NCBI GenBank assembly: GCA_964477125.1 | Contig: CAYZCZ010000002.1 | Coordinates: 4,042 to 68,041, forward strand | Length of the DNA stretch: 64,000 nt | Direction: 5' to 3' | DNA from: DALYDK01 sp964477125 | GTDB lineage: Bacteria; Patescibacteriota; Saccharimonadia; Saccharimonadales; CAIOMD01 | Part shown: positions 24,617 to 31,933 of the stretch, one piece after another | How the letters are laid out: every line of letters starts with the position of its first letter | How positions within the stretch are numbered: position 1 is the stretch's first letter | Notes under the pieces: generated by a model | Database searches by the model: none | Seen by the model: only the letters and a program-made list of their open reading frames with translations | Told to the model about the DNA's origin: nothing | Made by a program: the position numbers and the translations under genes

Positions 24617-25906
24617 TTACAAGTCAGTAATAATCAGCCTTGTTTGTTCGGTTGTGTCGCGGTTACGAACAGTAACAGTCCCGTCTTCTAGTGTTTCAAA
24701 ATCAATAACTATACATTTTGGTGTGCCAATTTCGTCTTGACGACGATATCTTTTACCAATATTGCCGTTGTCATCCCAAGTAACATTTCCGTATTTCTTT
24801 TTTAAATTAATATAAACGTCTCTAGCCTTTTCTACAAGCTCTAGTTTATTTTTTAGTAGCGGGCTGACACAGAACTTATAAGGAGCTAAATGTTCAGGAA
24901 GCTTCAAATAAATCCTTTTTTCACCTTTTACTTCATCTTCTATATAGGCCTCACTCAAAACAGCCATTATTGCCCGTTCTACTCCAAAGCTCGGTTCTAT
25001 TACGTGTGGGACAAACTTTTCGTTAGTTCCCTTAGTGTTATACTCCATGCTTTTGCCACTATTATTTTGAATATTCATAAGATCAAAATTTGTTCTATAC
25101 GCCAAACCTAAAAGTTCTTCTTTGCCTATTGGAAAATCGTATTCAAAATCTATAGTTCTTTTACTGTAATGTGCCCGTTCTTTATCAGGAACTTCTAGTT
25201 CATGCACTTTTTCTTTACTCAAACCCAAACCATTGAGCCATTCATGTACAAGTATGACCCACTTTTCAAATTCTTTTTCCCAATTATCAGGATGGACAAA
25301 ATATTCTATTTCCATTTGTTCGAATTCACGGCTACGGAAAATAAAATCACGCGGGCTAATTTCGTTACGAAAAGCTTTACCTTGCTGTGCCAATCCAAAT
25401 GGTAAATCCGGGTACAAAGTATCGACAACATTCTTATAGTTTGTAAAAATACCTTGTGCTGTCTCTGGCCTTAAATAACTAATACTTGACTCATCTTCGA
25501 CCGGCCCTACAGTAGTTTTAAACATCATATTAAATTGCCTGGCCTCTCCGAATGTATTTTTCTTACCGCAATTTGGGCATGAACTTATGTCAATTTTATC
25601 AGCGCGAAAACGGCTTTTGCATGAATTACATTCAACAAGTGGGTCTGTAAATGTGTCTACATGGCCACTGGCTTTCCATACTTTTTGATTCATAAGTATA
25701 GCCGCATCTACACCATACATATCCTCACGGTCAGTAACGAACATTTTCCACCATAGCTGCATAATATTCCGCTTTAACATCACCCCTAACGGACCATAGT
25801 CCCATGTTCCTGCTAGCCCACCATAAATATCACTACCCTGGAAAATAAAACCACGACGTTTTGCCAGACTTACAATGTCTTCCATTTTTGTTTCATTATT
25901 ATTCAT
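24617..25906 (-). CDS. glyS: Glycyl-tRNA synthetase (homodimeric class II)
   Basis: This is the alpha2-type GlyRS: DIVSLAKRRGFIFQGSDIYG, GGLAGTWDYGPLG, FNMMFKTTVGP, RPETAQGIF and the GVERAIMAVL motif 3. A four-cysteine zinc site is present (CNSCKSRF and CPNCGKKN). It charges tRNA-Gly. I chose ATG 25906 because TATAAT at 25919-25914 ends seven bases upstream and family members begin at this point. An ATG at 25954 with a weak GAGG site would add 16 unusual residues. The gene ends 57 bases before a possible broken small ORF and then the rhodanese gene. Confidence 0.93.
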   Translation of the reverse strand: MNNNETKMEDIVSLAKRRGFIFQGSDIYGGLAGTWDYGPLGVMLKRNIMQLWWKMFVTDREDMYGVDAAILMNQKVWKASGHVDTFTDPLVECNSCKSRFRADKIDISSCPNCGKKNTFGEARQFNMMFKTTVGPVEDESSISYLRPETAQGIFTNYKNVVDTLYPDLPFGLAQQGKAFRNEISPRDFIFRSREFEQMEIEYFVHPDNWEKEFEKWVILVHEWLNGLGLSKEKVHELEVPDKERAHYSKRTIDFEYDFPIGKEELLGLAYRTNFDLMNIQNNSGKSMEYNTKGTNEKFVPHVIEPSFGVERAIMAVLSEAYIEDEVKGEKRIYLKLPEHLAPYKFCVSPLLKNKLELVEKARDVYINLKKKYGNVTWDDNGNIGKRYRRQDEIGTPKCIVIDFETLEDGTVTVRNRDTTEQTRLIITDL

Positions 25907-25913
25907 AGGTGTA

Positions 25914-25919
25914 ATTATA
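25914..25919 (-). promoter_or_regulatory. Leaderless-type -10 (TATAAT) of glyS
   Basis: A perfect TATAAT on the minus strand is seven bases from ATG 25906. It decides the start codon in favour of 25906. The 38-bp palindrome lies about 40 bases further upstream. Confidence 0.55.
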
Positions 25920-25959
25920 TCACTACTTACTAATGATCCAGGCTCAAAAACCATAATTT

Positions 25960-25997
25960 ATCCTCACTTTTCTCACGATCGTGAGAAAAGTGAGGAT
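25960..25997. terminator. 38-bp perfect palindrome between recO and glyS
   Basis: Arms ATCCTCACTTTTCTCACGA and its exact complement meet without a loop, giving a 19-bp uninterrupted inverted repeat. No T-run follows on the minus strand. It may end the recO transcript, act as a protein-binding palindrome upstream of the glyS promoter, or both. Confidence 0.5.
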
Positions 25998-26032
25998 TTT
26001 CAGCTTTGGATTATTTGATAATAGTTAGCCAG

Positions 26033-26716
26033 CTAGTGGGTGTGGAGTTTGATAAAAGATCTGATGCTAGGGAGTAAATCTTCTGATAACTTACTAGCTT
26101 CGTTAACTTTTACTAGTTTATCAGGCGTGTTATAGCATGCTAATTTTAGGAATTTAATATGATTAGGGCTAAAAACCCCTTCTGGGTGGGCAAAAAAACC
26201 TCCGCCATCTAGGTCAAACAGATATTGTTTGTCTTCAAGCAGTTTTTGACCATTTGTTTGAGACGATACATTCAGCCCACTCCCCGCTGTATCTAAATAT
26301 TTTTCTAGCCACCATAGCTCCAAAACCTTATCGTCAATATTTGTATTAACTTGCTCTAGGGCATTTACAGCTAAAGTAAAATATTCAGATTCAGAGCTGT
26401 CTTCTGTTTGCCTATCTATAGTTCTAATTATATTTTGAGCGAGTTCTAAACGGACATAGTTGGTCATAAAATTTCCATAATGAGAAATTATTTTTGAGCT
26501 AGTTAATGTTGACACACCACCCCTGCCCTTAATAAATGTTATTTCAACTTGGCAGTATGGTTCTATACCACCAGCCATTTTACTTTTTTGTTTACGAACG
26601 CCTTTAGCCAAGCAAGTTATTTTACCGTTATTTTGGGTTAAAAAAGATACTATCCTATCAGCCTCGCCATAATTTGTTCGCCTTAACACTACAGCCTTAT
26701 CAACAATAGTGTTCAT
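26033..26716 (-). CDS. recO: RecO, recombination mediator protein
   Basis: RecO loads RecA onto SSB-coated DNA and anneals strands in the RecFOR pathway. The 227-residue protein starts with VDKAVVLRRTNYGEADRIVS and CLAKGVRKQKSKMAGGIEPY, the OB-fold domain of RecO, followed by a helical region. The cysteines of the zinc finger found in many RecO proteins are missing. It is followed downstream by the palindrome and glyS. Upstream, one base away, is the pseudo-receiver gene, suggesting one operon with the kinase-like gene. Confidence 0.88.
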   Translation of the reverse strand: MNTIVDKAVVLRRTNYGEADRIVSFLTQNNGKITCLAKGVRKQKSKMAGGIEPYCQVEITFIKGRGGVSTLTSSKIISHYGNFMTNYVRLELAQNIIRTIDRQTEDSSESEYFTLAVNALEQVNTNIDDKVLELWWLEKYLDTAGSGLNVSSQTNGQKLLEDKQYLFDLDGGGFFAHPEGVFSPNHIKFLKLACYNTPDKLVKVNEASKLSEDLLPSIRSFIKLHTH

Positions 26717-26717
26717 G

Positions 26718-27092
26718 CTAGTTGCTACCGTAAGACTTTATAATCCCTGCTAATTGCTTAGTGGATACGCGAGATTTATCCAAATACCGTTCCACACCAA
26801 ATTTTTGCCAAACGGCTTCGTCTGCACCAAAGGAATATTCCGGGATTGAACTATAAATAATAACTGGTATATCGTGCCAATCTTCATAAGATCTAAATTC
26901 ATGCAAGAACTCTACTCCGCTATGACCGGCTAGTTTAGGCTCTAGGATAACTACATCAGGTAATTTTTTATCTATTTGGCGTATTGCAGATTCGGCGTCA
27001 GGAGCCCACACTACCTTAACTCCTAAGGAGTGTAGCTCACTTCCATATGCTTGAGCTAAGATTTTATTAGGTTCTATTAATAATATATTCAT
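26718..27092 (-). CDS. Receiver-domain protein with Glu at the phosphorylation site (pseudo-receiver)
   Basis: A stand-alone 124-residue REC fold: MNILLIEPNKILAQAYG, PDVVILEPKLAGHSGVEFL, IPVIIYSS and RYLDKSRV. The position of the phospho-accepting Asp (residue 51) is Glu, and the acidic pair near residue 7 is Glu-Pro. The switch Ser and conserved Lys remain. It cannot be phosphorylated in the usual way and may be locked in an active-like state. It sits between recO (one base) and a degenerate kinase-like gene, an arrangement that suggests a signalling pair without phosphotransfer. No output domain. Confidence 0.8.
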   Translation of the reverse strand: MNILLIEPNKILAQAYGSELHSLGVKVVWAPDAESAIRQIDKKLPDVVILEPKLAGHSGVEFLHEFRSYEDWHDIPVIIYSSIPEYSFGADEAVWQKFGVERYLDKSRVSTKQLAGIIKSYGSN

Positions 27093-27120
27093 TGATAATG
27101 GCTCTTTAATAGTCCTGCCA

Positions 27121-27819
27121 TCAAATAAAAGAAAGTTGGCGACTCATTGGTATGTAAAATCCAACACCCTTTGACCTTTTATGAGAAAAAGATTTGAGAT
27201 TGCTATCTAACCGATTAACAAGCTGAGATGCCAAAGCAAAACCTATCCCAGATGAGCTACTGCTGTCTGGTGCTATCATTTTTGCTTTATGACTCAACTG
27301 ACCTGCATTGGCAATATCAGCCATGTTTATATTTAGATCGTTACTATATACACCTATACGCTGAGTAGTTGTTGCGGTTTGTTGCACGGCTACAGTAATT
27401 GTCGACTTACCCGTAGACTGGTTGCTTAGTATTAATCCTGAGAGCAAACCATATAAAGAACCTTTTAGAGCTGAGTAATTCGCGTAAACTGGCTCAAGTT
27501 TTTTGCCAGCATCTAGCTTAAGTGTAATATTGTAAGCCTTAGCAAGCTGGCTTAGCTCGCTAGTTACGTCTTGGGCTGCCGCAGCGGCCGACAGACTTGT
27601 TAATGGTAACTCAGTTTGGTTTGCATGAACCGCAAAAAGTACATAGTTTAAAATTCCTAAGCCTTGGCGACTGATTTTTTCAATTAATTCAGCATTTTGC
27701 TCTAAGTCTTGGCCATTTTCAGCTAAAGCTTTTATTTGTATAAATTTTTCCTGAAAATCTACAAATAAAGGATTGTAGAAATCCATTTCTTTAGTTATAT
27801 CTTGATTGTGACTACCCAA
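27121..27819 (-). CDS. Degenerate histidine-kinase-like protein
   Basis: The 232-residue protein has a helical N-terminus (FVDFQEKFIQIKALAENGQD) and a C-terminal part resembling a GHKL ATPase: SALKGSLYGLLSGLILSNQS in place of the N-box, and SSSSGIGFALASQLVNRL with KGVGFYIPM in place of the G2 region. There is no H-box histidine, no clear N-box Asn and no membrane helix. It lies 28 bases upstream of the pseudo-receiver. It may be a scaffold or nucleotide sensor rather than a kinase; assignment by fold resemblance only. Confidence 0.5.
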   Translation of the reverse strand: MGSHNQDITKEMDFYNPLFVDFQEKFIQIKALAENGQDLEQNAELIEKISRQGLGILNYVLFAVHANQTELPLTSLSAAAAAQDVTSELSQLAKAYNITLKLDAGKKLEPVYANYSALKGSLYGLLSGLILSNQSTGKSTITVAVQQTATTTQRIGVYSNDLNINMADIANAGQLSHKAKMIAPDSSSSSGIGFALASQLVNRLDSNLKSFSHKRSKGVGFYIPMSRQLSFI

Positions 27820-27898
27820 TTACAATCCTTTTTTATCCCATAGGTTTTCTATTTAACACCAAATAAATATAAGCTTATTATACCATATTGAAGACTGT

Positions 27899-28675
27899 TT
27901 ATGGATTAAATTTAAGATTCTTTAGGACAAAGTTATTAAAGTCGTTTATATATACTTCGCCTTCGGTCCATATTTTCAGCACTTTATCTCGAACTGGAAT
28001 AATTACTACCGACCCGGTAGCTTTTTCGCTAATTTTTCCATCAATTCTTGTGCCATTTGCTCCAGCTGGCAACCCTGATATCGGTGTTGCCTTAGCCTCA
28101 CCCTTTTTTAAGTACTTGTCATACGGCTGCATTTGCTGTGCATAGGTACTTTGAACTATTTGGGCGCGTAATGCATATTTAAAACCATCTCCACCACTAT
28201 TTTTGTCGGATGGTACGTAATTAGGATGGAAATAAGCCTCAACGTTCTTAGAGCCAGCACCCTCATCTACATAGGCACTCCAGGTTTTAGGGTAAGCTAA
28301 TACTACGCTTCCATATGAAGCTGGTGAGGTATACGAAGTTAGCGGTTCCTTAGATTGTTCTGCAAACTGGGCTTCCAGTTCTTTCTTTTGCTTTTCTTGA
28401 GCTAAGGCTACGGCAACAGCAGATTTCTTATCACTATTAGTTTTATAATCTAGCATCTGAGTGTAAAACAATACGGCCACAACTGCGCTGGCAATAAACA
28501 GCAAGCTTACTATAACTAACCCAATAATTAATCCTAGTGGCGGTTTGTTCGATGGTAAGCCATTGGGTGTTGGGGGCAACATTGAAGCGGGCGCCAACTG
28601 TGGCGTTTGGTAAGGGCTGGGTGGATACAAGTTATTTTGCCCGTTTTGTTGTGGGTATTGGTTATTTGGTGGCAT
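27899..28675 (-). CDS. Membrane-anchored extracytoplasmic protein, function unknown
   Basis: The first 45 residues are Pro/Gln/Asn-rich and cytoplasmic (MPPNNQYPQQNGQNNLYPP), then one membrane helix (LGLIIGLVIVSLLFIASAVV, about residues 47-70), a short Lys/Glu-rich coiled coil and a 170-residue extracytoplasmic domain (YGSVVLAYPKTWSAYVDEG, later TEGEVYINDFNNFVLKNL). The outer domain resembles PsbP/lipoprotein-like folds seen in many Gram-positive and CPR surface proteins, but I cannot name a family. It appears monocistronic. Confidence 0.6.
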   Translation of the reverse strand: MPPNNQYPQQNGQNNLYPPSPYQTPQLAPASMLPPTPNGLPSNKPPLGLIIGLVIVSLLFIASAVVAVLFYTQMLDYKTNSDKKSAVAVALAQEKQKKELEAQFAEQSKEPLTSYTSPASYGSVVLAYPKTWSAYVDEGAGSKNVEAYFHPNYVPSDKNSGGDGFKYALRAQIVQSTYAQQMQPYDKYLKKGEAKATPISGLPAGANGTRIDGKISEKATGSVVIIPVRDKVLKIWTEGEVYINDFNNFVLKNLKFNP

Positions 28676-28820
28676 TATACTTATGCTAACACAAATTAGT
28701 TTGTAAGTTAAGAAGTTAGCAAGATAAAAAGTATAAATGCAATGTTAAATGGTAGATTCTAGACAATTGTAGTTACGATAAGCGGTCTTTAACCTCAATT
28801 AACCCACAAGATTATGTAGT

Positions 28821-28853
28821 GTTGGTGGGCGAGCATTTAACTCGCCCACCAAC
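28821..28853 (-). terminator. Strong GC-rich hairpin (13-bp stem)
   Basis: GTTGGTGGGCGAG (28821-28833) pairs perfectly with 28841-28853 around a seven-base loop. It lies behind the 30-codon gene on the minus strand. There is no T-run, so termination is probable rather than certain. Confidence 0.5.
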
Positions 28854-28906
28854 ATGAGGAAAATGCTATTATCCCTCCTAGAAGTAAAAGGCTACTACGC
28901 CAATTT

Positions 28907-28999
28907 CTACCTAGAACGAAGCATGGTCAGTATTCTGCGAACAGATAATTGCCAACCATTATTCTTGGGTTGCTCAGGTTCTCCTGGAGATTTAAACAT
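28907..28999 (-). CDS. 30-residue microprotein with a perfect ribosome site
   Basis: ATG 28999 is preceded by GGGGGAGGTGAAAAA, a near-complete complement to the 16S rRNA tail, with ideal spacing. The product begins MFKSPGEPEQPKNNGWQL and ends SVRRILTMLRSR; it is basic, with an amphipathic C-terminal helix and a Pro-rich start. The stop is TAG at 28909-28907, followed by a strong hairpin. The ribosome site is the best in the window, so I consider it a real gene. Function unknown. Confidence 0.55.
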   Translation of the reverse strand: MFKSPGEPEQPKNNGWQLSVRRILTMLRSR

Positions 29000-29051
29000 T
29001 TTTTCACCTCCCCCGTAAATTACTCTACAACTATTTAGTGATTTCGTCTAT

Positions 29052-29543
29052 TTAATTGTATTTGTATAAAAATAGTGCGCCCTTCTCGGTCGTTGTTTTT
29101 TTTGTTTTTATTGGAAAGGCATAAGAAACAAGTTTGATTTTTTTACCATAGTATTGTTGTATAATTTTTTTGTCCAACCTTTGCATAAAACGGGTATGTA
29201 AAAATACATAGATTCCATCTGCTGAGGGCCAATTCTTATGCCAAAAATTGCCAAATTCTACCTTAACATGCTTGCGATATTTAAATGTCACCACTTTGGC
29301 AACTAGATAAATAATTGGGTTAAGCTCATAACCTACACTGTTGATACCCTGTTTGGCTGCGGTAACCAGCATCCGGCCGTCCCCACAACCCAGCTCCAAT
29401 AGGGTTTCACCACGCTTAAGATCGAGCATTTTTAAAGCTTCAGCTTGTTGCTGTTTTAAGGTTGGCAAATACGGTGCACCAAATAATAGTACAGCTGCAA
29501 AACAAGCAAGAATTAACAATATAACTATTATAAATATGTTCAC
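29052..29543 (-). CDS. Membrane-anchored class I SAM methyltransferase
   Basis: An N-terminal membrane helix (MNIFIIVILLILACFAAVLL) is followed by a short Rossmann methyltransferase with LLELGCGDGRMLVTAAKQG (motif I) and GYELNPIIYLVAK (motif II acidic residue). The protein is 163 residues and lacks a recognisable substrate domain. It starts at the stop of xseB (one-base overlap) and ends the xseA-xseB transcript. Members of this group may methylate lipids, proteins or small molecules at the membrane; the target is unknown. Confidence 0.75.
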   Translation of the reverse strand: MNIFIIVILLILACFAAVLLFGAPYLPTLKQQQAEALKMLDLKRGETLLELGCGDGRMLVTAAKQGINSVGYELNPIIYLVAKVVTFKYRKHVKVEFGNFWHKNWPSADGIYVFLHTRFMQRLDKKIIQQYYGKKIKLVSYAFPIKTKKTTTEKGALFLYKYN

Positions 29544-29731
29544 TACTTCTTAATTATTTTTAGTTCTGATTGCTTATCGGACAAATACTTATCAATTTCG
29601 GCAATTAATTTTTGAGCCTCACTAAACTTTTTTGTAGCTTCATCAAAATCTATTTCACTATTTTCAAACCAAGCCACTATTTCTTCCAGCTGAGCTTTTT
29701 TATTTGCATAATTAAAACTTGTTTTTGTCAT
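29543..29731 (-). CDS. xseB: Exodeoxyribonuclease VII small subunit
   Basis: A 62-residue XseB with the typical KAQLEEIVAWFENSEIDFDE, ATKKFSEAQKLIAEI pattern of a helical hairpin. Several copies bind XseA to form the single-strand exonuclease VII complex used in mismatch and cross-link repair. It lies two bases behind xseA. Confidence 0.9.
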   Translation of the reverse strand: MTKTSFNYANKKAQLEEIVAWFENSEIDFDEATKKFSEAQKLIAEIDKYLSDKQSELKIIKK

Positions 29732-29733
29732 AT

Positions 29734-30870
29734 TTACTCCTTATTTACCTTTGTAACTTTGGCACCTAAACTACCTTTCGAAAGCCCAATATTCAGGGTG
29801 TCGCCAACTTTTATATGGCTTGCTGTTTTAATCGCATGATGTTTTCCAATAATACGTACAACCGCATAACCCCTATTTAAAACAGATTGTGGATTCAAGT
29901 TTTGTACTTGTTGCCTTAGCATTCGTAAGCTGTTTTGTTCTGTAATTAGCTTTTCGTTAATTGACTGGGCAAAATACGATAATAGCTGGGAATTTGCCGT
30001 TTTAATATTTTCTATATTTTGATAAAAACTGTTTTTAATTAACTTAGTGACTTGCTTAATAGAATCAAGTTCAGTAGTGCGATCTGGGACCAATAATTCG
30101 GCTGCATTACTAGGGGTGCTAGCACGGCTATCCGATACTAGTTCACTTAAACTTTCATCTATTTCGTGACCAATCGCAACCATACTAGGAATTCGGCTAC
30201 TCGCAATTGCCCTAACCACCCTCTCGTCGTTAAACGCACTTAAATCATCGGCAGATCCTCCACCCCTAATAACCACCACAACATCTGCCAGTTCTGATTC
30301 ATTATTTGCTCTTTTAACGGCATTTTCAAGTTGGGTTGGAGCATTTTCGCCTTGAACTAAACTCTCGTAAATACTAATTTGTACAAACGGCCATCGGGCT
30401 GACATTACTTTTACAAAATCAGCGTAGGCGGCTGACTCAATTGATGCCACAAGGGCAATCTTGTTTGGAGGATAAGGTAATGTTCGCTTCCGTTCTTCGT
30501 CAAAAAGACCTTCTTTGTCGAGTTTGGCTTTGAGTAAATCAAATGCTTTTTTGATAGAGCCTTCTCCACTAGGCCGCACAGACTGAACTGTAAAGTTAAA
30601 GCCAAATTGTTGGTGCAACGTAGGCCTACCTGATGCGACTACTACCATGCCATTTTCAATTGGCCCTGGTATGGCGTATATACTGGCAAAGCATGCCACT
30701 TTGCTGTAATCATCTTTAAGGTCAAAATAGACCCACTTATTCTTGCTTATACGAAAATTTGATACCTCACCATTAATGTGGATAAATCCAAAAGCCGTTT
30801 CCAGCACTTGGTTAGTTAGCGCAACAAAATCTGTTGGGCTAAATAGTAACGGTTGGTTTTCGTTTAACAC
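29734..30870 (-). CDS. xseA: Exodeoxyribonuclease VII large subunit
   Basis: The protein has the N-terminal OB fold (HINGEVSNFRISKNKWVYFD, LKDDYSKVACFAS), the nuclease core (PNKIALVASIESAAYADF, VIRGGGSADDLSAFNDERVV, IPSMVAIGHEIDESL, SRASTPSNAAELL) and a C-terminal helical part ending LNRGYAVVRI. I chose GTG 30870 because GTGAGG lies just upstream and the N-terminus then matches the family; an ATG at 30927 would add 19 unlikely residues. The start lies within the end of the flippase-like gene, a 32-base overlap, so translation is probably coupled. Confidence 0.92.
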   Translation of the reverse strand: MLNENQPLLFSPTDFVALTNQVLETAFGFIHINGEVSNFRISKNKWVYFDLKDDYSKVACFASIYAIPGPIENGMVVVASGRPTLHQQFGFNFTVQSVRPSGEGSIKKAFDLLKAKLDKEGLFDEERKRTLPYPPNKIALVASIESAAYADFVKVMSARWPFVQISIYESLVQGENAPTQLENAVKRANNESELADVVVVIRGGGSADDLSAFNDERVVRAIASSRIPSMVAIGHEIDESLSELVSDSRASTPSNAAELLVPDRTTELDSIKQVTKLIKNSFYQNIENIKTANSQLLSYFAQSINEKLITEQNSLRMLRQQVQNLNPQSVLNRGYAVVRIIGKHHAIKTASHIKVGDTLNIGLSKGSLGAKVTKVNKE

Positions 30871-31894
30871 GCTCTGCCTCACCCTTACGTAATGCTCTTT
30901 GATACAAAATGAAGCCAGTAGGAACAAATACCATCATAGTTGAAATACGATATATTAAAGTAGCAGATAAAGCTGCAGCCTTTGGTACGCCAGCGCTAGC
31001 AAATGTAGCAGTCATCAGTGCCTCATAAACTCCAATGCCTCCTGGTAATACTGATACTAAGCCGGCAAAACTAGCCACAGAATATGCCAGTATAACAGCG
31101 CCAGGATTGACGTGTTGTCCAATTGCTAAATATGCTAAATAAATAGTAGCTACCTCTGACAAATTTACTAAAAATGCCCACATAAGTGGTTTTTTTAGCT
31201 TGCTTCGATGCCTCATAACTTTTGTGTAATCTTTATGTAAATCAATAAATAATTTATCTACCTTATCAATATTTATTACATTTGCTTTTTTAGTAAAAGG
31301 ATGAAGTAATTTATTGAGTACTTTTGGTAAAAAGCCAACAAAACTTGTAATCCTTTTTTCGTCACTAACAATATATACTCCCAACATCGAACCAAATAAA
31401 GTGACAAATGCAATTGATAGAGCAATATATAGTGTTACGCCCCCTGCCCGGTTATCGAAACTCAAAAAGAAAAGTCCAACAAATAGTAGTGATAAGAAGC
31501 TTATAAAAGTTAGCGCAAAACGCATTACCTGGGCAAGGGTTGTACGAGCAACAGGTATACCTAGATGCTTAAGTCGTATACCAAGATAAGAGAAACCAGC
31601 TACCCCGCCGCTCGGAAAGACGCTATTTACAAAATTTAGCTCTAAGGCAACCTTAAATGCCTGCCAACGGCTATCCATCTTAGTACCTGTGGCACCAAAA
31701 TAATCATAATAGATCATACCAACTGCATAAAAATTAAATATTTGCATTGGTATCATTAGGGCAATATACCACCATTTGGCTCCACCAATTTCTTTTAAGC
31801 CTTCGGTGATTTGTGGCCAAGAAAAATATAGCAAAACAGCAAGTGCCAAAATAGTAACAATGTTTATTATTATTCGTACCTTTTTAGATAGCAT
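30839..31894 (-). CDS. Flippase-like integral membrane protein, second copy (UPF0104 family)
   Basis: The 351-residue polytopic protein has about eight helices and motifs FVNSVFPSGGVAGFSYLGIR and SVLPGGIGVYEALMTATFAS, which define the lysylphosphatidylglycerol-synthase TM/UPF0104 group. It lacks the cytosolic aminoacyl-transferase domain, so lipid export or flipping is more likely than lysinylation. It is the first gene of the transcript with xseA and xseB. TATAAT at 31907-31902 ends seven bases before the ATG: leaderless. It differs from the copy at 22547-23479 in sequence and context. Confidence 0.75.
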   Translation of the reverse strand: MLSKKVRIIINIVTILALAVLLYFSWPQITEGLKEIGGAKWWYIALMIPMQIFNFYAVGMIYYDYFGATGTKMDSRWQAFKVALELNFVNSVFPSGGVAGFSYLGIRLKHLGIPVARTTLAQVMRFALTFISFLSLLFVGLFFLSFDNRAGGVTLYIALSIAFVTLFGSMLGVYIVSDEKRITSFVGFLPKVLNKLLHPFTKKANVINIDKVDKLFIDLHKDYTKVMRHRSKLKKPLMWAFLVNLSEVATIYLAYLAIGQHVNPGAVILAYSVASFAGLVSVLPGGIGVYEALMTATFASAGVPKAAALSATLIYRISTMMVFVPTGFILYQRALRKGEAERVKRKPTVTI

Positions 31895-31901
31895 GTCTAA
31901 G

Positions 31902-31925
31902 ATTATAACTCATTTGCGTTATACT
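31902..31925. promoter_or_regulatory. Back-to-back leaderless promoters
   Basis: TATAAT on the minus strand (31907-31902) serves the flippase-like gene and TATACT on the plus strand (31920-31925) serves the methyltransferase. They are 7 and 8 bases from the respective ATGs. The whole divergent intergenic region is 39 bases, so each promoter's -35 region overlaps the other's -10. Confidence 0.55.
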
Positions 31926-31933
31926 GTTTGCAG

